This document shows, in pieces, positions 37,066-45,123 of a DNA stretch of 64,000 bases. The DNA is taken from positions 62,001 to 126,000 of the forward strand of contig JAFLBS010000008.1 in NCBI GenBank assembly GCA_017303755.1, given 5' to 3'. The DNA comes from Flavobacteriales bacterium (GTDB lineage Bacteria > Bacteroidota > Bacteroidia > Flavobacteriales > Flavobacteriaceae). Position numbers and translations under genes: made by a program. The notes beneath the pieces were generated by a model that saw nothing but the letters and a program-made list of their open reading frames with translations, had not been told where the DNA came from and did not search any database. Every line of letters starts with the position of its first letter. Position 1 is the stretch's first letter.

Positions 37066-37823
37066 AAAAACTGAAAACTCGGCAACGACGACGCTAAAAA
37101 ATAAACAACAGCAATATTCGCCATCAAGATTCCATAAGGTAAATCTACGCCAAAAGCGAGAAATAAAAAATAGTATTGGTGCGAAAAAACCAAATAACGG
37201 CAAACGGCAAGAATGTTGTTTTTAGCATGAATCTCTCTAGGAATTTCACCAACTTTTACCATCAGTTTCTCTAATGAATATCCTTTGATTTTTATTTTTT
37301 TTGTAAAAAACAAAATGGTCATAGTAATCAAAAGAACTGCTCCCAATAATGCAACTTCTTTTACATATCCTATTATTAACAATCCTACAATCCCAAAAAC
37401 AACCGTCAAAATCATCTGAATTCCGTTGCAAATCAAATTCAGAAAAATAATGGTTTTGGTCTTGGTTTTATCAAAATACAAGGCTTTTCCGGCGTATTCG
37501 CCCAATCCATTCGGAGTGAAAATTCCGGCAGTCAATGCTCCTAAAACTTGTTTAGTACTTTCGCCCAACGAAATCGGACGCAAAAAAGAAACCAAATTCT
37601 GCCATTTTAAAATCTCTAAATACCGATTGGCAACACTAAACGAGAGCAAAAAAATAATTCCTAAAAAAGTAGCTTTCCGATTCACCAATTCGCGAAATTT
37701 GGCCCAATCGAGTTGGTCATTGGTTGCCAATTGATGGTAAATAAAATAAAAGGCTGCAATAACAATCAAAAGTTTGATTATAAAAACGCCGAATTGTTTA
37801 GCTTTGTCAGAAATTGTAATCAT
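36894..37823 (-). CDS. Lysylphosphatidylglycerol synthase-like TM protein (flippase-type)
   Basis: Protein of 309 residues with about eight membrane spans and the LPG_synthase_TM / UPF0104 pattern: RYLEILKWQNLVSFLRPISLGESTKQVLGALTAGIFTPNGLGEYAGKALYF and, near the C-terminus, SSLPSFQFLDFAVKGSVAMFFFGKLGVNE. It lacks the cytosolic aminoacyltransferase domain of MprF, so it is probably only the flippase half. Start at 37823. It is divergent from ruvC, 55 bp away, and upstream of the GT2 gene on the same strand. Confidence 0.85.
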   Translation of the reverse strand: MITISDKAKQFGVFIIKLLIVIAAFYFIYHQLATNDQLDWAKFRELVNRKATFLGIIFLLSFSVANRYLEILKWQNLVSFLRPISLGESTKQVLGALTAGIFTPNGLGEYAGKALYFDKTKTKTIIFLNLICNGIQMILTVVFGIVGLLIIGYVKEVALLGAVLLITMTILFFTKKIKIKGYSLEKLMVKVGEIPREIHAKNNILAVCRYLVFSHQYYFLFLAFGVDLPYGILMANIAVVYFLASSLPSFQFLDFAVKGSVAMFFFGKLGVNEWIVVFISTLMWFLNVVLPVVIGSYFVLKFRLNHEEH

Positions 37824-37878
37824 TGGTGCAAAGAAACAAACTTTTAAACTTTTAAACCTTAAACTTTAAACTAAAAAA

Positions 37879-38433
37879 TTGGCAAACGAACGCATCATAT
37901 TAGGCATCGATCCCGGAACCACTATCATGGGTTTTGGTTTGATAAAAGTGGTCAATAAAAAAATGGAATTTCTTCAACTCAACGAATTGATTCTAAGTAA
38001 ATACGACGACCATTACACCAAACTAAAAGTCATTTTTGAGCGCACCATCGAGCTCATCGAAACGCACCATCCTGACGAAATTGCCATCGAAGCACCTTTT
38101 TTTGGTAAAAACGTGCAATCAATGCTCAAACTCGGAAGAGCGCAAGGTGTAGCTATGGCAGCAGGTTTGTCGCGTCAAATTCCAATTACCGAATACGAAC
38201 CCAAAAAAATCAAAATGGCCATCACAGGAAACGGAAATGCCAGTAAAGAACAGGTGGCCAAAATGCTACAACAACTTCTCGGTTTAAAGGAGTTGCCCAA
38301 AAACCTCGATTCTACCGATGGTTTAGCGGCAGCGGTTTGTCATTTTTTCAATTCAGGAAAAGTGGTTGGTGCCAAAAGCTATTCAGGTTGGGATGCTTTT
38401 GTCAAACAAAATGAAGAACGAATAAAAAAATAG
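37879..38433 (+). CDS. ruvC: Holliday junction resolvase RuvC
   Basis: Endonuclease of 184 residues that cuts Holliday junctions with RuvAB. All four acidic catalytic positions of the family are recognisable: Asp in LGIDPGTTIMGFG, Glu in IAIEAPFFGKN, and the Asp pair in LDSTDGLAAAVCH. The start is TTG at 37879, giving MANERIILGIDPG, which matches the expected N-terminus. It is followed at 55 bp by hemW with a short tandem spacer of GTGACTGCGACT type. Length is usual for bacteroidetal RuvC. Confidence 0.96.
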   Translation: MANERIILGIDPGTTIMGFGLIKVVNKKMEFLQLNELILSKYDDHYTKLKVIFERTIELIETHHPDEIAIEAPFFGKNVQSMLKLGRAQGVAMAAGLSRQIPITEYEPKKIKMAITGNGNASKEQVAKMLQQLLGLKELPKNLDSTDGLAAAVCHFFNSGKVVGAKSYSGWDAFVKQNEERIKK

Positions 38434-38488
38434 TTTACAGTCACAGTTTTCAGTGCTGATGACTGTGACTGCGACTAATAACTAAATA

Positions 38489-39622
38489 ATGAGCGGCATT
38501 TACATCCACATACCATTCTGCAAACAAGCATGCCACTATTGTGACTTTCATTTTTCAACTTCAATGAAGAAGAAAGACGAAATGGTCATGGCATTAGCTA
38601 AAGAAATTCAAATGCGAAAAAGTGAATTTCAAGATGAGATTGTAGAAACCATTTATTTTGGCGGTGGAACTCCGAGTATATTGACCATTGATGATATACG
38701 AAGTTTAATTGCCGTCGTTTATGAGAATTATAAAGTAATTGATAACCCTGAAATTACGCTTGAAGCCAACCCAGATGATTTAACCAATGAACGACTAATT
38801 GAGTTATCAAAAAACCGAATCAATCGTCTTTCCATCGGGATTCAATCTTTTTTTGAAGACGATTTAAAGATGATGAATCGCGCTCACAACGCAAAAGAAG
38901 CCGCAAAATGTCTGGAAGAAGCCACAAAGTATTTCGATAATATTTCGATTGATTTGATTTACGGAATTCCGAATATGAGCAACGAAAAGTGGAAACAAAA
39001 CATTGAAACTGCTATGTCGTTTGGCGTTCCACACATTTCGAGTTATGCACTAACCGTTGAACTTAAAACGGCTTTGCATTCGTTCATTCAAAAAGGAATT
39101 ATCCCGCAACCCGATGATGAAGTCGCACAAGAACATTTCCAAGTTTTAGTCGATACGTTATCCGAAAATGATTTCATTCACTACGAATTATCGAATTTTG
39201 GTAAAGAGAACTATTTTTCCAAAAACAATTCGGCTTATTGGTTGGGCAAAAAATACCTCGGAATTGGCCCGTCTGCGCACAGCTACGATGGTGAAAAACG
39301 CGGTTGGAATGTGTCGAATAACGCGTTGTACATCAAATCCATTCAAGAAAACAAATTGCCCATTGAAACCGAAGTTTTATCCAAAACTGATCGTTATAAC
39401 GAATACATCATGACCGGTTTGCGCACTATTTGGGGAATTTCGTTAGATCGAATTGAAACCGAGTTTGGTACAACTTACTTGGATTATCTCAACCAACAAT
39501 CTCAAAAATACATCGAAGATCATCTTCTTTTTGTGGATGAAAACATACTGCGAACCACCAAAAAAGGAAAGTTTTTGAGTGATGGAATTGCAAGTGATTT
39601 GTTTTTGTTAAATTTGGAGTGA
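38489..39622 (+). CDS. hemW: Radical SAM heme chaperone HemW
   Basis: Protein of 377 residues. The radical SAM cluster motif is C11-x3-C15-x2-C18 followed by DF (CHYCDF), as in HemW and unlike HemN. GGGTPS, the EANPDD strand, RLSIGIQSF, and the NxxYW motif in NSAYWLGKKYLGIGPSAHS are present. HemW binds heme and transfers it to respiratory enzymes; older annotations call it oxygen-independent coproporphyrinogen oxidase. Length is normal for the family. Confidence 0.93.
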   Translation: MSGIYIHIPFCKQACHYCDFHFSTSMKKKDEMVMALAKEIQMRKSEFQDEIVETIYFGGGTPSILTIDDIRSLIAVVYENYKVIDNPEITLEANPDDLTNERLIELSKNRINRLSIGIQSFFEDDLKMMNRAHNAKEAAKCLEEATKYFDNISIDLIYGIPNMSNEKWKQNIETAMSFGVPHISSYALTVELKTALHSFIQKGIIPQPDDEVAQEHFQVLVDTLSENDFIHYELSNFGKENYFSKNNSAYWLGKKYLGIGPSAHSYDGEKRGWNVSNNALYIKSIQENKLPIETEVLSKTDRYNEYIMTGLRTIWGISLDRIETEFGTTYLDYLNQQSQKYIEDHLLFVDENILRTTKKGKFLSDGIASDLFLLNLE

Positions 39623-39709
39623 ATTGGAACGCTGATGAAACGGATGCCAGCAACGCAGATAAATCCGTAAAATCCGCGTTAGAATATCTGTAAAATCCGC
39701 GTTCAAATT

Positions 39710-40489
39710 ATGAAAGCTTCTATCAACAACTTCACTATTGACTTATCAAAACCCATTGATATTTCCATTCCATTATCCAATTCAGACCAAAATCCGATTG
39801 CGTGGTACATCGAAAAACCTCAAATTGAACCCGTAGTTTTTGGCGAATGGATCGGAAAAGTTTCGGAAGGAAGTTCGACGAATTTCAACAACATTTTCTT
39901 CAATCCACACGGTCACGGAACGCATACAGAATGTCTCGGGCACATAACTAGAGCGTTTTATTCGATTAATCAATGTTTGAAACAATTCTTTTTCACGGCT
40001 CGGTTGGTTTCAATTGAACCAAAGCAAGTAAACGAGGATTTGATCATTACCAAAGAACAAATTCATCAACACTTTGTCATTTCGACGAAGGAGAAATCAC
40101 ATCATCAAACACAAGCTTTAATCATCAGAACGCTCCCAAATTTAGAATCAAAAAAACATAGAAATTACTCACACACCAATCCGCCGTACTTGGCTGAAGA
40201 TGCCGCGATGTTCATTCGCGAAAGCGGAATTCAACATTTACTGATTGATTTGCCTAGTGTAGACAGAGAAGAAGACGAAGGAAAATTGCTGGCTCACAAG
40301 GCATTTTGGAATGTAAAAGACGTCAATAAGCTAAATGATGACGCACGATTGAATTGCACCATTACCGAAATGATATTTGTTGCCGATGAAATTCAAGATG
40401 GAAGTTATATACTCAACCTACAAATCGCTTCGTTTGAAAATGATGCATCACCATCCAAACCAATTTTGTATAAAATAATTGAAAATTGA
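39710..40489 (+). CDS. Cyclase family protein (kynurenine formamidase-like)
   Basis: Protein of 259 residues of the Cyclase family. It opens with the family's start strand (IDLSKPIDISIPLS) and carries the metal-binding HGHGTHTECLGH motif, then LLIDLPSVDREEDEGKLLAHKAFW. Related enzymes are Mn/Zn-dependent hydrolases such as arylformamidase. The usual HxGTHxDxPxH motif has GTHTEC in place of GTHxDxP, so the substrate may differ. It overlaps or abuts the GNAT gene. Confidence 0.85.
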   Translation: MKASINNFTIDLSKPIDISIPLSNSDQNPIAWYIEKPQIEPVVFGEWIGKVSEGSSTNFNNIFFNPHGHGTHTECLGHITRAFYSINQCLKQFFFTARLVSIEPKQVNEDLIITKEQIHQHFVISTKEKSHHQTQALIIRTLPNLESKKHRNYSHTNPPYLAEDAAMFIRESGIQHLLIDLPSVDREEDEGKLLAHKAFWNVKDVNKLNDDARLNCTITEMIFVADEIQDGSYILNLQIASFENDASPSKPILYKIIEN

Positions 40490-40490
40490 T

Positions 40491-40889
40491 ATGGTTACAG
40501 TATCAACTGATAAATCCCAACTCGACGTTCCGTTCATCCAAAATTTTCTCAAAGATATTTATTGGGCGGCAGGTCGAACGATAGAAGAAGTACAAACCAC
40601 TATAGATGCGTCATTTTGCTTCGGAATTTACCTTGATGGAAAACAAATTGGTTTCGCACGAGTAGTAACTGATTATGTGGTTTTCGCTTATTTAATGGAT
40701 GTTTTTATTGATGAAAATCACCGCGGAAAAGGCTATTCGTCCATTTTGATTGATGCCATGATGAACGAACCACAACTGCATGAGGTCAAAATTTGGCGCT
40801 TGGCAACCACTGATGCGCATTTTTTATATGAAAAATTCGGGTTCAAAGCGTTAGCACATCCTGAAAAAATGATGGAAAAAATTAAATAG
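40491..40889 (+). CDS. GNAT family N-acetyltransferase
   Basis: Protein of 132 residues with the GNAT acetyl-CoA motif A (LMDVFIDENHRGKGYSSILIDAMM; Q/RxxGxG/A form RGKGYS) and a typical C-terminal FLYEKFGFKAL strand. The start at 40491 (ATG) lies 1 bp after the upstream stop; an in-frame TTG at 40479 would give four extra residues and an 11-bp overlap. The substrate cannot be read from the sequence. Confidence 0.9.
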   Translation: MVTVSTDKSQLDVPFIQNFLKDIYWAAGRTIEEVQTTIDASFCFGIYLDGKQIGFARVVTDYVVFAYLMDVFIDENHRGKGYSSILIDAMMNEPQLHEVKIWRLATTDAHFLYEKFGFKALAHPEKMMEKIK

Positions 40890-40952
40890 TGTTCAGTTTT
40901 CAGTCTCAGTTTTCAGAACTGCGACTGTGACTGCGACTGCAAACTAAACAAA

Positions 40953-41321
40953 ATGAACATACAACAACTTTACGAATTTTGCCTCTCAAAAAAAGGTGTC
41001 ACCGAGCACTTTCCGTTTGATGAAGATACATTGGTGTTTAAAGTAGGCGGAAAAATGTTTTGTTTGACCTCTTTAAAAGAATGGGAAAAAGGAACACCAT
41101 CACTCAATTTGAAATGTGATCCCGAACAAGCCGAAGAACTTCGAGCGCAATATGACGCCATAAAACCGGGTTATCACATGAGCAAAGTACATTGGAACAC
41201 CATCGATTTTAATAGCGATGTTTCGGATAAAATGATGTGCGAATTCATCAATCACTCCTACGATTTGGTTTTTAGAAGTTTAACGAAAAAAATCCAAAAT
41301 GAAATTAACGACATGATGTAA
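40953..41321 (+). CDS. MmcQ/YjbR family protein
   Basis: Protein of 122 residues with the whole YjbR pattern: an N-terminal helix (LYEFCLSKKGVTEHFPFDEDTLVFKVGGKMFCL), then LNLKCDPEQAEELRAQYDAIKPGYHMSKVHWNTI and a C-terminal SYDLVFRSL. The fold is a double-wing DNA-binding type; the cellular role is poorly known. It stands in a string of small same-strand genes with short CGACTGTGACTGCGACT-type spacers. Confidence 0.92.
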   Translation: MNIQQLYEFCLSKKGVTEHFPFDEDTLVFKVGGKMFCLTSLKEWEKGTPSLNLKCDPEQAEELRAQYDAIKPGYHMSKVHWNTIDFNSDVSDKMMCEFINHSYDLVFRSLTKKIQNEINDMM

Positions 41322-41440
41322 ATTTTTTGTCGAACTGTCGAAGCAATTTGAAAATTAGGCATTACTTTTGTGAAGAAAGAAAGTGAAATTTTTGAAACTC
41401 AGTCACTCAGCGACTCAGTTTCTCAGCAACTCTAAAAAAC

Positions 41441-42166
41441 ATGATAGACAATCTAAAAAAAATACTAAACGAAGACCAAGATCCAAAAGCGATTGAAAAA
41501 ATCACTTCTAAATTGAGCAATTTGTTAATGAACAACGAAGAAGTGGGTTACATTGCTGTACAAAAAAAACCAGCAGTAACTATACTTCCCGACAGTATTG
41601 TGGTGACCAATAAACGAATCATTTTATGCAAACCTAAAAACTTAGGCTTGTCAATGGAATTCATCGATTACGATTGGGATGATATTGCTGCGAGTTTTGT
41701 TAAAGAAGGAATTTTGGGTGCCGATTTTACTTTTTCGACCAAATCGGATTTGACGCACACGGTGGATTATTTGCCGAAAAATCAAGCGCGAAAATTATAT
41801 ACTTATGCTAAAGAACAATTGGATTTATTAAAAAATCCTGTAGCATTTTCTGCTCCAGTTGTAGAAGAAATAAAACCAGTTGAAGTTGCAGAAACTCAAC
41901 CCGAAATTGCAGAAGAAGTGGTTGAAGAATTCGAAACAGAAGAAGTAACTAATTTTGCCGAAATTATTCCAGTGGCCCAATCGGGTTATCGTGATGAAAA
42001 ACAACATCCTGACGAACAGCCTGAATCAACCGAAAGAAAATTGAGTGATTTATCGCAAGACGAACTTTTTGAAAAGTTACAGAATTACAAAAAGTTATTG
42101 GATAACGGTTTGATTATGCAAGGCGAATACGATGCTTTGAAGAAGGAAATTCTGAGCCACATGTAG
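41441..42166 (+). CDS. PH-domain protein with C-terminal SHOCT motif
   Basis: Protein of 241 residues. Residues 35-125 form a bacterial PH-like domain (PDSIVVTNKRIILCKPKNLGLSMEFIDYDWDDI, with the typical VVTNKRII strand). A Glu/Val/Pro-rich linker follows, and the chain ends in a SHOCT motif (DELFEKLQNYKKLLDNGLIMQGEYDALKKEIL). SHOCT is a short oligomerisation motif often linked to membrane or regulatory proteins. No membrane span is seen, so it is probably cytoplasmic. Function unknown. Confidence 0.87.
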   Translation: MIDNLKKILNEDQDPKAIEKITSKLSNLLMNNEEVGYIAVQKKPAVTILPDSIVVTNKRIILCKPKNLGLSMEFIDYDWDDIAASFVKEGILGADFTFSTKSDLTHTVDYLPKNQARKLYTYAKEQLDLLKNPVAFSAPVVEEIKPVEVAETQPEIAEEVVEEFETEEVTNFAEIIPVAQSGYRDEKQHPDEQPESTERKLSDLSQDELFEKLQNYKKLLDNGLIMQGEYDALKKEILSHM

Positions 42167-42168
42167 AT

Positions 42169-42272
42169 TTAACCACTAAGGCACTAAGGTTTTTCACTAA
42201 GTGCACAAAGTTTAATAAATGAAATCCCAGCATTAACTATGTTGGGATTTTTCTTTGTGTTTTAGAGGTTAA
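42169..42272. repeat. Inverted-arm element around a terminator
   Basis: The left arm TTAACCACTAAGGCACTAAG and right arm CTTTGTGTTTTAGAGGTTAA flank a terminator hairpin AAATCCCA/TGGGATTT (42222-42250) followed by T residues. Same architecture as the element at 43559. Confidence 0.7.
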
Positions 42273-42352
42273 CAAAAAATGCCTTTATGTAACAATTGAT
42301 ACTTTTTAAAAGCTAAGAACGAGCTAATTTTATACTGTTAAAATCAATAATC

Positions 42353-43555
42353 ATGACAACAACAGTAGTAATAGGAGGAAGCTTTGCCGGGATGACAGCA
42401 GCACTCGAAATCAAACGAAAAGGGAAAGACGAACATAAAGTAATTCTGATTGATAAATCACCACTTTTTTTATTCATTCCGTCACTGATTTGGATTCCGT
42501 TTAAACGAAGAGAAATGAAGGATATTTCTTTTAAAAAAGAAGGAATTCTAAAAGCAAAAGGCGTCGATTTTGTTCACGCTGAAGCGTTGTCTGTAGACAC
42601 CGAAACTCAAATTGTAAAAACAGATAAAGGCGATTTCACATACGATAATCTGGTAGTCGCGACTGGACCAAAAGTGAATTTTGATGTAGCTCCAGGCGTT
42701 GCTGAATTTTCGCATTATGTCGGAACTCCAAATGGTGCAATGAAATTGAGAACCGCTTTAGAAGAATTCAAAAAAAATCCGGGTCCAATTGTAATTGGAG
42801 CAACCCAAAATGCAGGTTGTATGGGCGCAGCATATGAATTTTTATTCAACGTTGAAAAATGGTTGCGCGAACAAAATATTCGTAAAAAAGTCGATTTGTA
42901 TTGGATAACACCCGAAGATTATTTAGGCCATTTCGGAATTGACGGAATGCCAATGGGAGAAACCATGCTGAAAACCTTCATGAAAATGTTCAACATTCAT
43001 TATCGTACTCAAGTTGCAGTGAAAGAAGTAACCAAAGACAGTGTGATTCTTTCTACTGGAGAAGTACTTAAAAGCAGTTTAACTCAGTTGATGCCGCCGT
43101 TTATTGGTGTTGATTTTGTTCGAAATTCACCTTCACTTACACCAACAGCTAATGGTTATATTCCTGTAGAAGATACGTACCAACATAAACAACTCAAAAA
43201 CGTTTGGGCAGCCGGAATTGCTGTTCAGGTGGATTTGCCTTTTACCTGTAAAAATATTCCGTTTGCAGCGCCAAAAACAGGTTATCCTTCTGATGAAACA
43301 GGCAAAATTGTCGCAGAAAATATTGTACGAGTGGCCAAAGGAAGAACCGATTTAAAACACAAAGCATGGGGAAAAATTCCAGGATTGTGTATTATGGATG
43401 CGGGTAAAAAAGAAGTAATCATTTTTTCAAATCATTTGTTCAAACCGCGAACCTTTGCCATTATGATTCCGAATGTATTGTACGATTTCAATAAAGTACT
43501 TTTAGAGAAATATTTTATGTGGAAAAGCCGAAAAGGATATGCTTTCTTACCTTAG
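42353..43555 (+). CDS. Sulfide:quinone oxidoreductase-like FAD flavoprotein
   Basis: Protein of 400 residues. The FAD-binding Rossmann motif is at the N-terminus (VVIGGSFAGMTAALEIKR). A second strand (VVATGPKVNFD) and the SQR-like blocks QNAGCMGAAYEFLFN and PFTCKNIPFAAPKTGYPSDETGKIVAENI are present, and each carries one Cys that could serve in sulfide oxidation. The third Cys of classical SQRs is not evident, so it may be an SQR-like or type II NADH-dehydrogenase-related enzyme. Membrane-peripheral attachment is typical for the family. It stands alone between two inverted-arm terminators. Confidence 0.83.
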   Translation: MTTTVVIGGSFAGMTAALEIKRKGKDEHKVILIDKSPLFLFIPSLIWIPFKRREMKDISFKKEGILKAKGVDFVHAEALSVDTETQIVKTDKGDFTYDNLVVATGPKVNFDVAPGVAEFSHYVGTPNGAMKLRTALEEFKKNPGPIVIGATQNAGCMGAAYEFLFNVEKWLREQNIRKKVDLYWITPEDYLGHFGIDGMPMGETMLKTFMKMFNIHYRTQVAVKEVTKDSVILSTGEVLKSSLTQLMPPFIGVDFVRNSPSLTPTANGYIPVEDTYQHKQLKNVWAAGIAVQVDLPFTCKNIPFAAPKTGYPSDETGKIVAENIVRVAKGRTDLKHKAWGKIPGLCIMDAGKKEVIIFSNHLFKPRTFAIMIPNVLYDFNKVLLEKYFMWKSRKGYAFLP

Positions 43556-43558
43556 TTT

Positions 43559-43680
43559 TTAACCGCAAAGTGCGCTAAGAAAGCGCTAAGAACGCAAAGA
43601 AAAACCCAACACTTCAAATGTTGGGTTTTATATTTATAGTCTTCGTGAACCTTGCGGAAACTTTGCGCCATTGCGGTTAA
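43559..43680. repeat. Inverted-arm element around a terminator
   Basis: The left arm TTAACCGCAAAGTGCGCTAA and right arm GAAACTTTGCGCCATTGCGG with TTAA flank the hairpin AAAACCCAACA/TGTTGGGTTTT (43601-43629). The arms contain GCGCTAAGAA direct repeats. It lies between convergent genes. Confidence 0.75.
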
Positions 43681-43683
43681 CTA

Positions 43684-44790
43684 TTACGCCTTCATCGAAC
43701 GTTTTTGCTTATCCACAAATCCATCCGATTGAAGTTTGAGCAGTTCCAAAGCGCCTTTTTTCTTGTAATCATACAATTCTTTATCTTCTTTGATGTCGGC
43801 ATAGACTTTATCGTAAATTTCAGCATCCGTTTTGCGTTGTAACTCACTTTGGTAGCGGTTCTGTGCCAATACATTTTTGATTCCCATTTCGGCATCTTCT
43901 TGTTTGAAATCGTATTCACCTTTGGGAGAAAGCAATTTGGCAATAATAGGCGATGTTTCAATGGCTAGAAACAAAAGCATAATAAAGAACGAAGGCAGCC
44001 AAGGCAATTTATTCAATGCATTGATGCGTGCCATCAAGCCATCAAAACCATCAATAATGGGTTGGGTTTCGGTGACTTTTTTGTCTAAATCGGCTTGTAA
44101 GGTTTTGGATTTTTCTTCTTTTTCTTTGATTTTGACTGCGTTGATTGCTTTTAACGAGTCGAGTTGTTTCAAAGCGGCGTCGTGTTTTTCTCGCTTTTCT
44201 TTGTACACCGGACCTTTTCCTAATTTCTTAGTTCCCGCAGTTCCTTCTGCTTCGGTGATGAATACGGAATATAAATCGTTGACTTCTTTTTCTTTTTTGG
44301 CGATGTCGCTTTTTAGACTGTCGATTTCGGCTTTGTTTTTATCAACATCGGTTTTGAAATAATTGGTTACTTCTTTTTTATTATTCAACGCCATGGCATT
44401 TTTTTCTTTCAGTAAAACCGTTTCAATTTCTTTTTGAAAGATTTTGATTTCCAATGGTTTTGAGATTACAATGGCGATGATGATGGCCAAAGCAATACGC
44501 GGTGTAGCTTGGATGAATTCGTCTAAAAAGTTATTGCGTTTTTTGATGGTAGAAACGATGAATCGGTCGAGATTGAAGATCAGAAAACCCCAAACGAGTC
44601 CGAAGAATACCGCGGTATACACATTGTCAAAAACAGTGAAAAGAGCATAACTACTGGCTATGAAAGCCATAATTGCCGTAAAGAAAACCGTGGCTCCGAT
44701 TCCGGCGTATTTGTTTTGTTCGCCGTTGGAACAACCGTTCACAATGTCGGTATCGACACCCGAACACAGAATAAAAAAGCGTTTTAACAT
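43684..44790 (-). CDS. DUF4407 membrane protein
   Basis: Protein of 368 residues of the DUF4407 family. Two or three N-terminal membrane spans (YAGIGATVFFTAIMAFIASSYALF; IALAIIIAIVISKPLEIKIF) precede a long charged coiled coil at about residues 125-230. Another span (LPSFFIMLLFLAIETSPIIAKL) and a charged C-terminus follow. The family is widespread in Bacteroidota with no known role. Start at 44790. It is convergent with the SQR-like gene. Confidence 0.9.
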   Translation of the reverse strand: MLKRFFILCSGVDTDIVNGCSNGEQNKYAGIGATVFFTAIMAFIASSYALFTVFDNVYTAVFFGLVWGFLIFNLDRFIVSTIKKRNNFLDEFIQATPRIALAIIIAIVISKPLEIKIFQKEIETVLLKEKNAMALNNKKEVTNYFKTDVDKNKAEIDSLKSDIAKKEKEVNDLYSVFITEAEGTAGTKKLGKGPVYKEKREKHDAALKQLDSLKAINAVKIKEKEEKSKTLQADLDKKVTETQPIIDGFDGLMARINALNKLPWLPSFFIMLLFLAIETSPIIAKLLSPKGEYDFKQEDAEMGIKNVLAQNRYQSELQRKTDAEIYDKVYADIKEDKELYDYKKKGALELLKLQSDGFVDKQKRSMKA

Positions 44791-44935
44791 GGTTGATTGA
44801 TTTAGGTTTCCAACACGTTGGAAGGTTGATGATGATTGTTATACAAATTTAACGCCAAAGTTTTTGGAATGTTGTAACTGGATGGAAATTATGTTGTTAC
44901 TACGAGGTTGCGTTAAGGATAGAGGCATTGTTTGA

Positions 44936-45044
44936 GCTCTTTTGGCGCAGGAACGAAGCCAAAAAGCGAGTGCCGAAAGCCTGACCCAGTCTAAAAAATA
45001 GTGTTTTTATTCCGTTTTTTCCTGACTGGGAAACGCCAAAAAGA
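44936..45044. repeat. Nested inverted-repeat intergenic element
   Basis: The outer arms CTTTTGGCG / CGCCAAAAAG and inner arms CCCAGTC (44985-44991) / GACTGGG (45024-45030) enclose an AT-rich loop. It fills the centre of the 44791-45123 spacer, where I see no gene. It looks like a dispersed flavobacterial repeat from memory. Confidence 0.55.
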
Positions 45045-45123
45045 ACTAAAACACAGTAAATAAATGAGATGAGGAATCGTTTGGAATTCCTTTTTTATTA
45101 CTTTTACTAAAAATCCTACGTCT

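Noticed and set aside
44936-45044. A small RNA gene
   Set aside because: Inverted arms are clear but there is no promoter box or T-tract end; it fits a dispersed repeat better.
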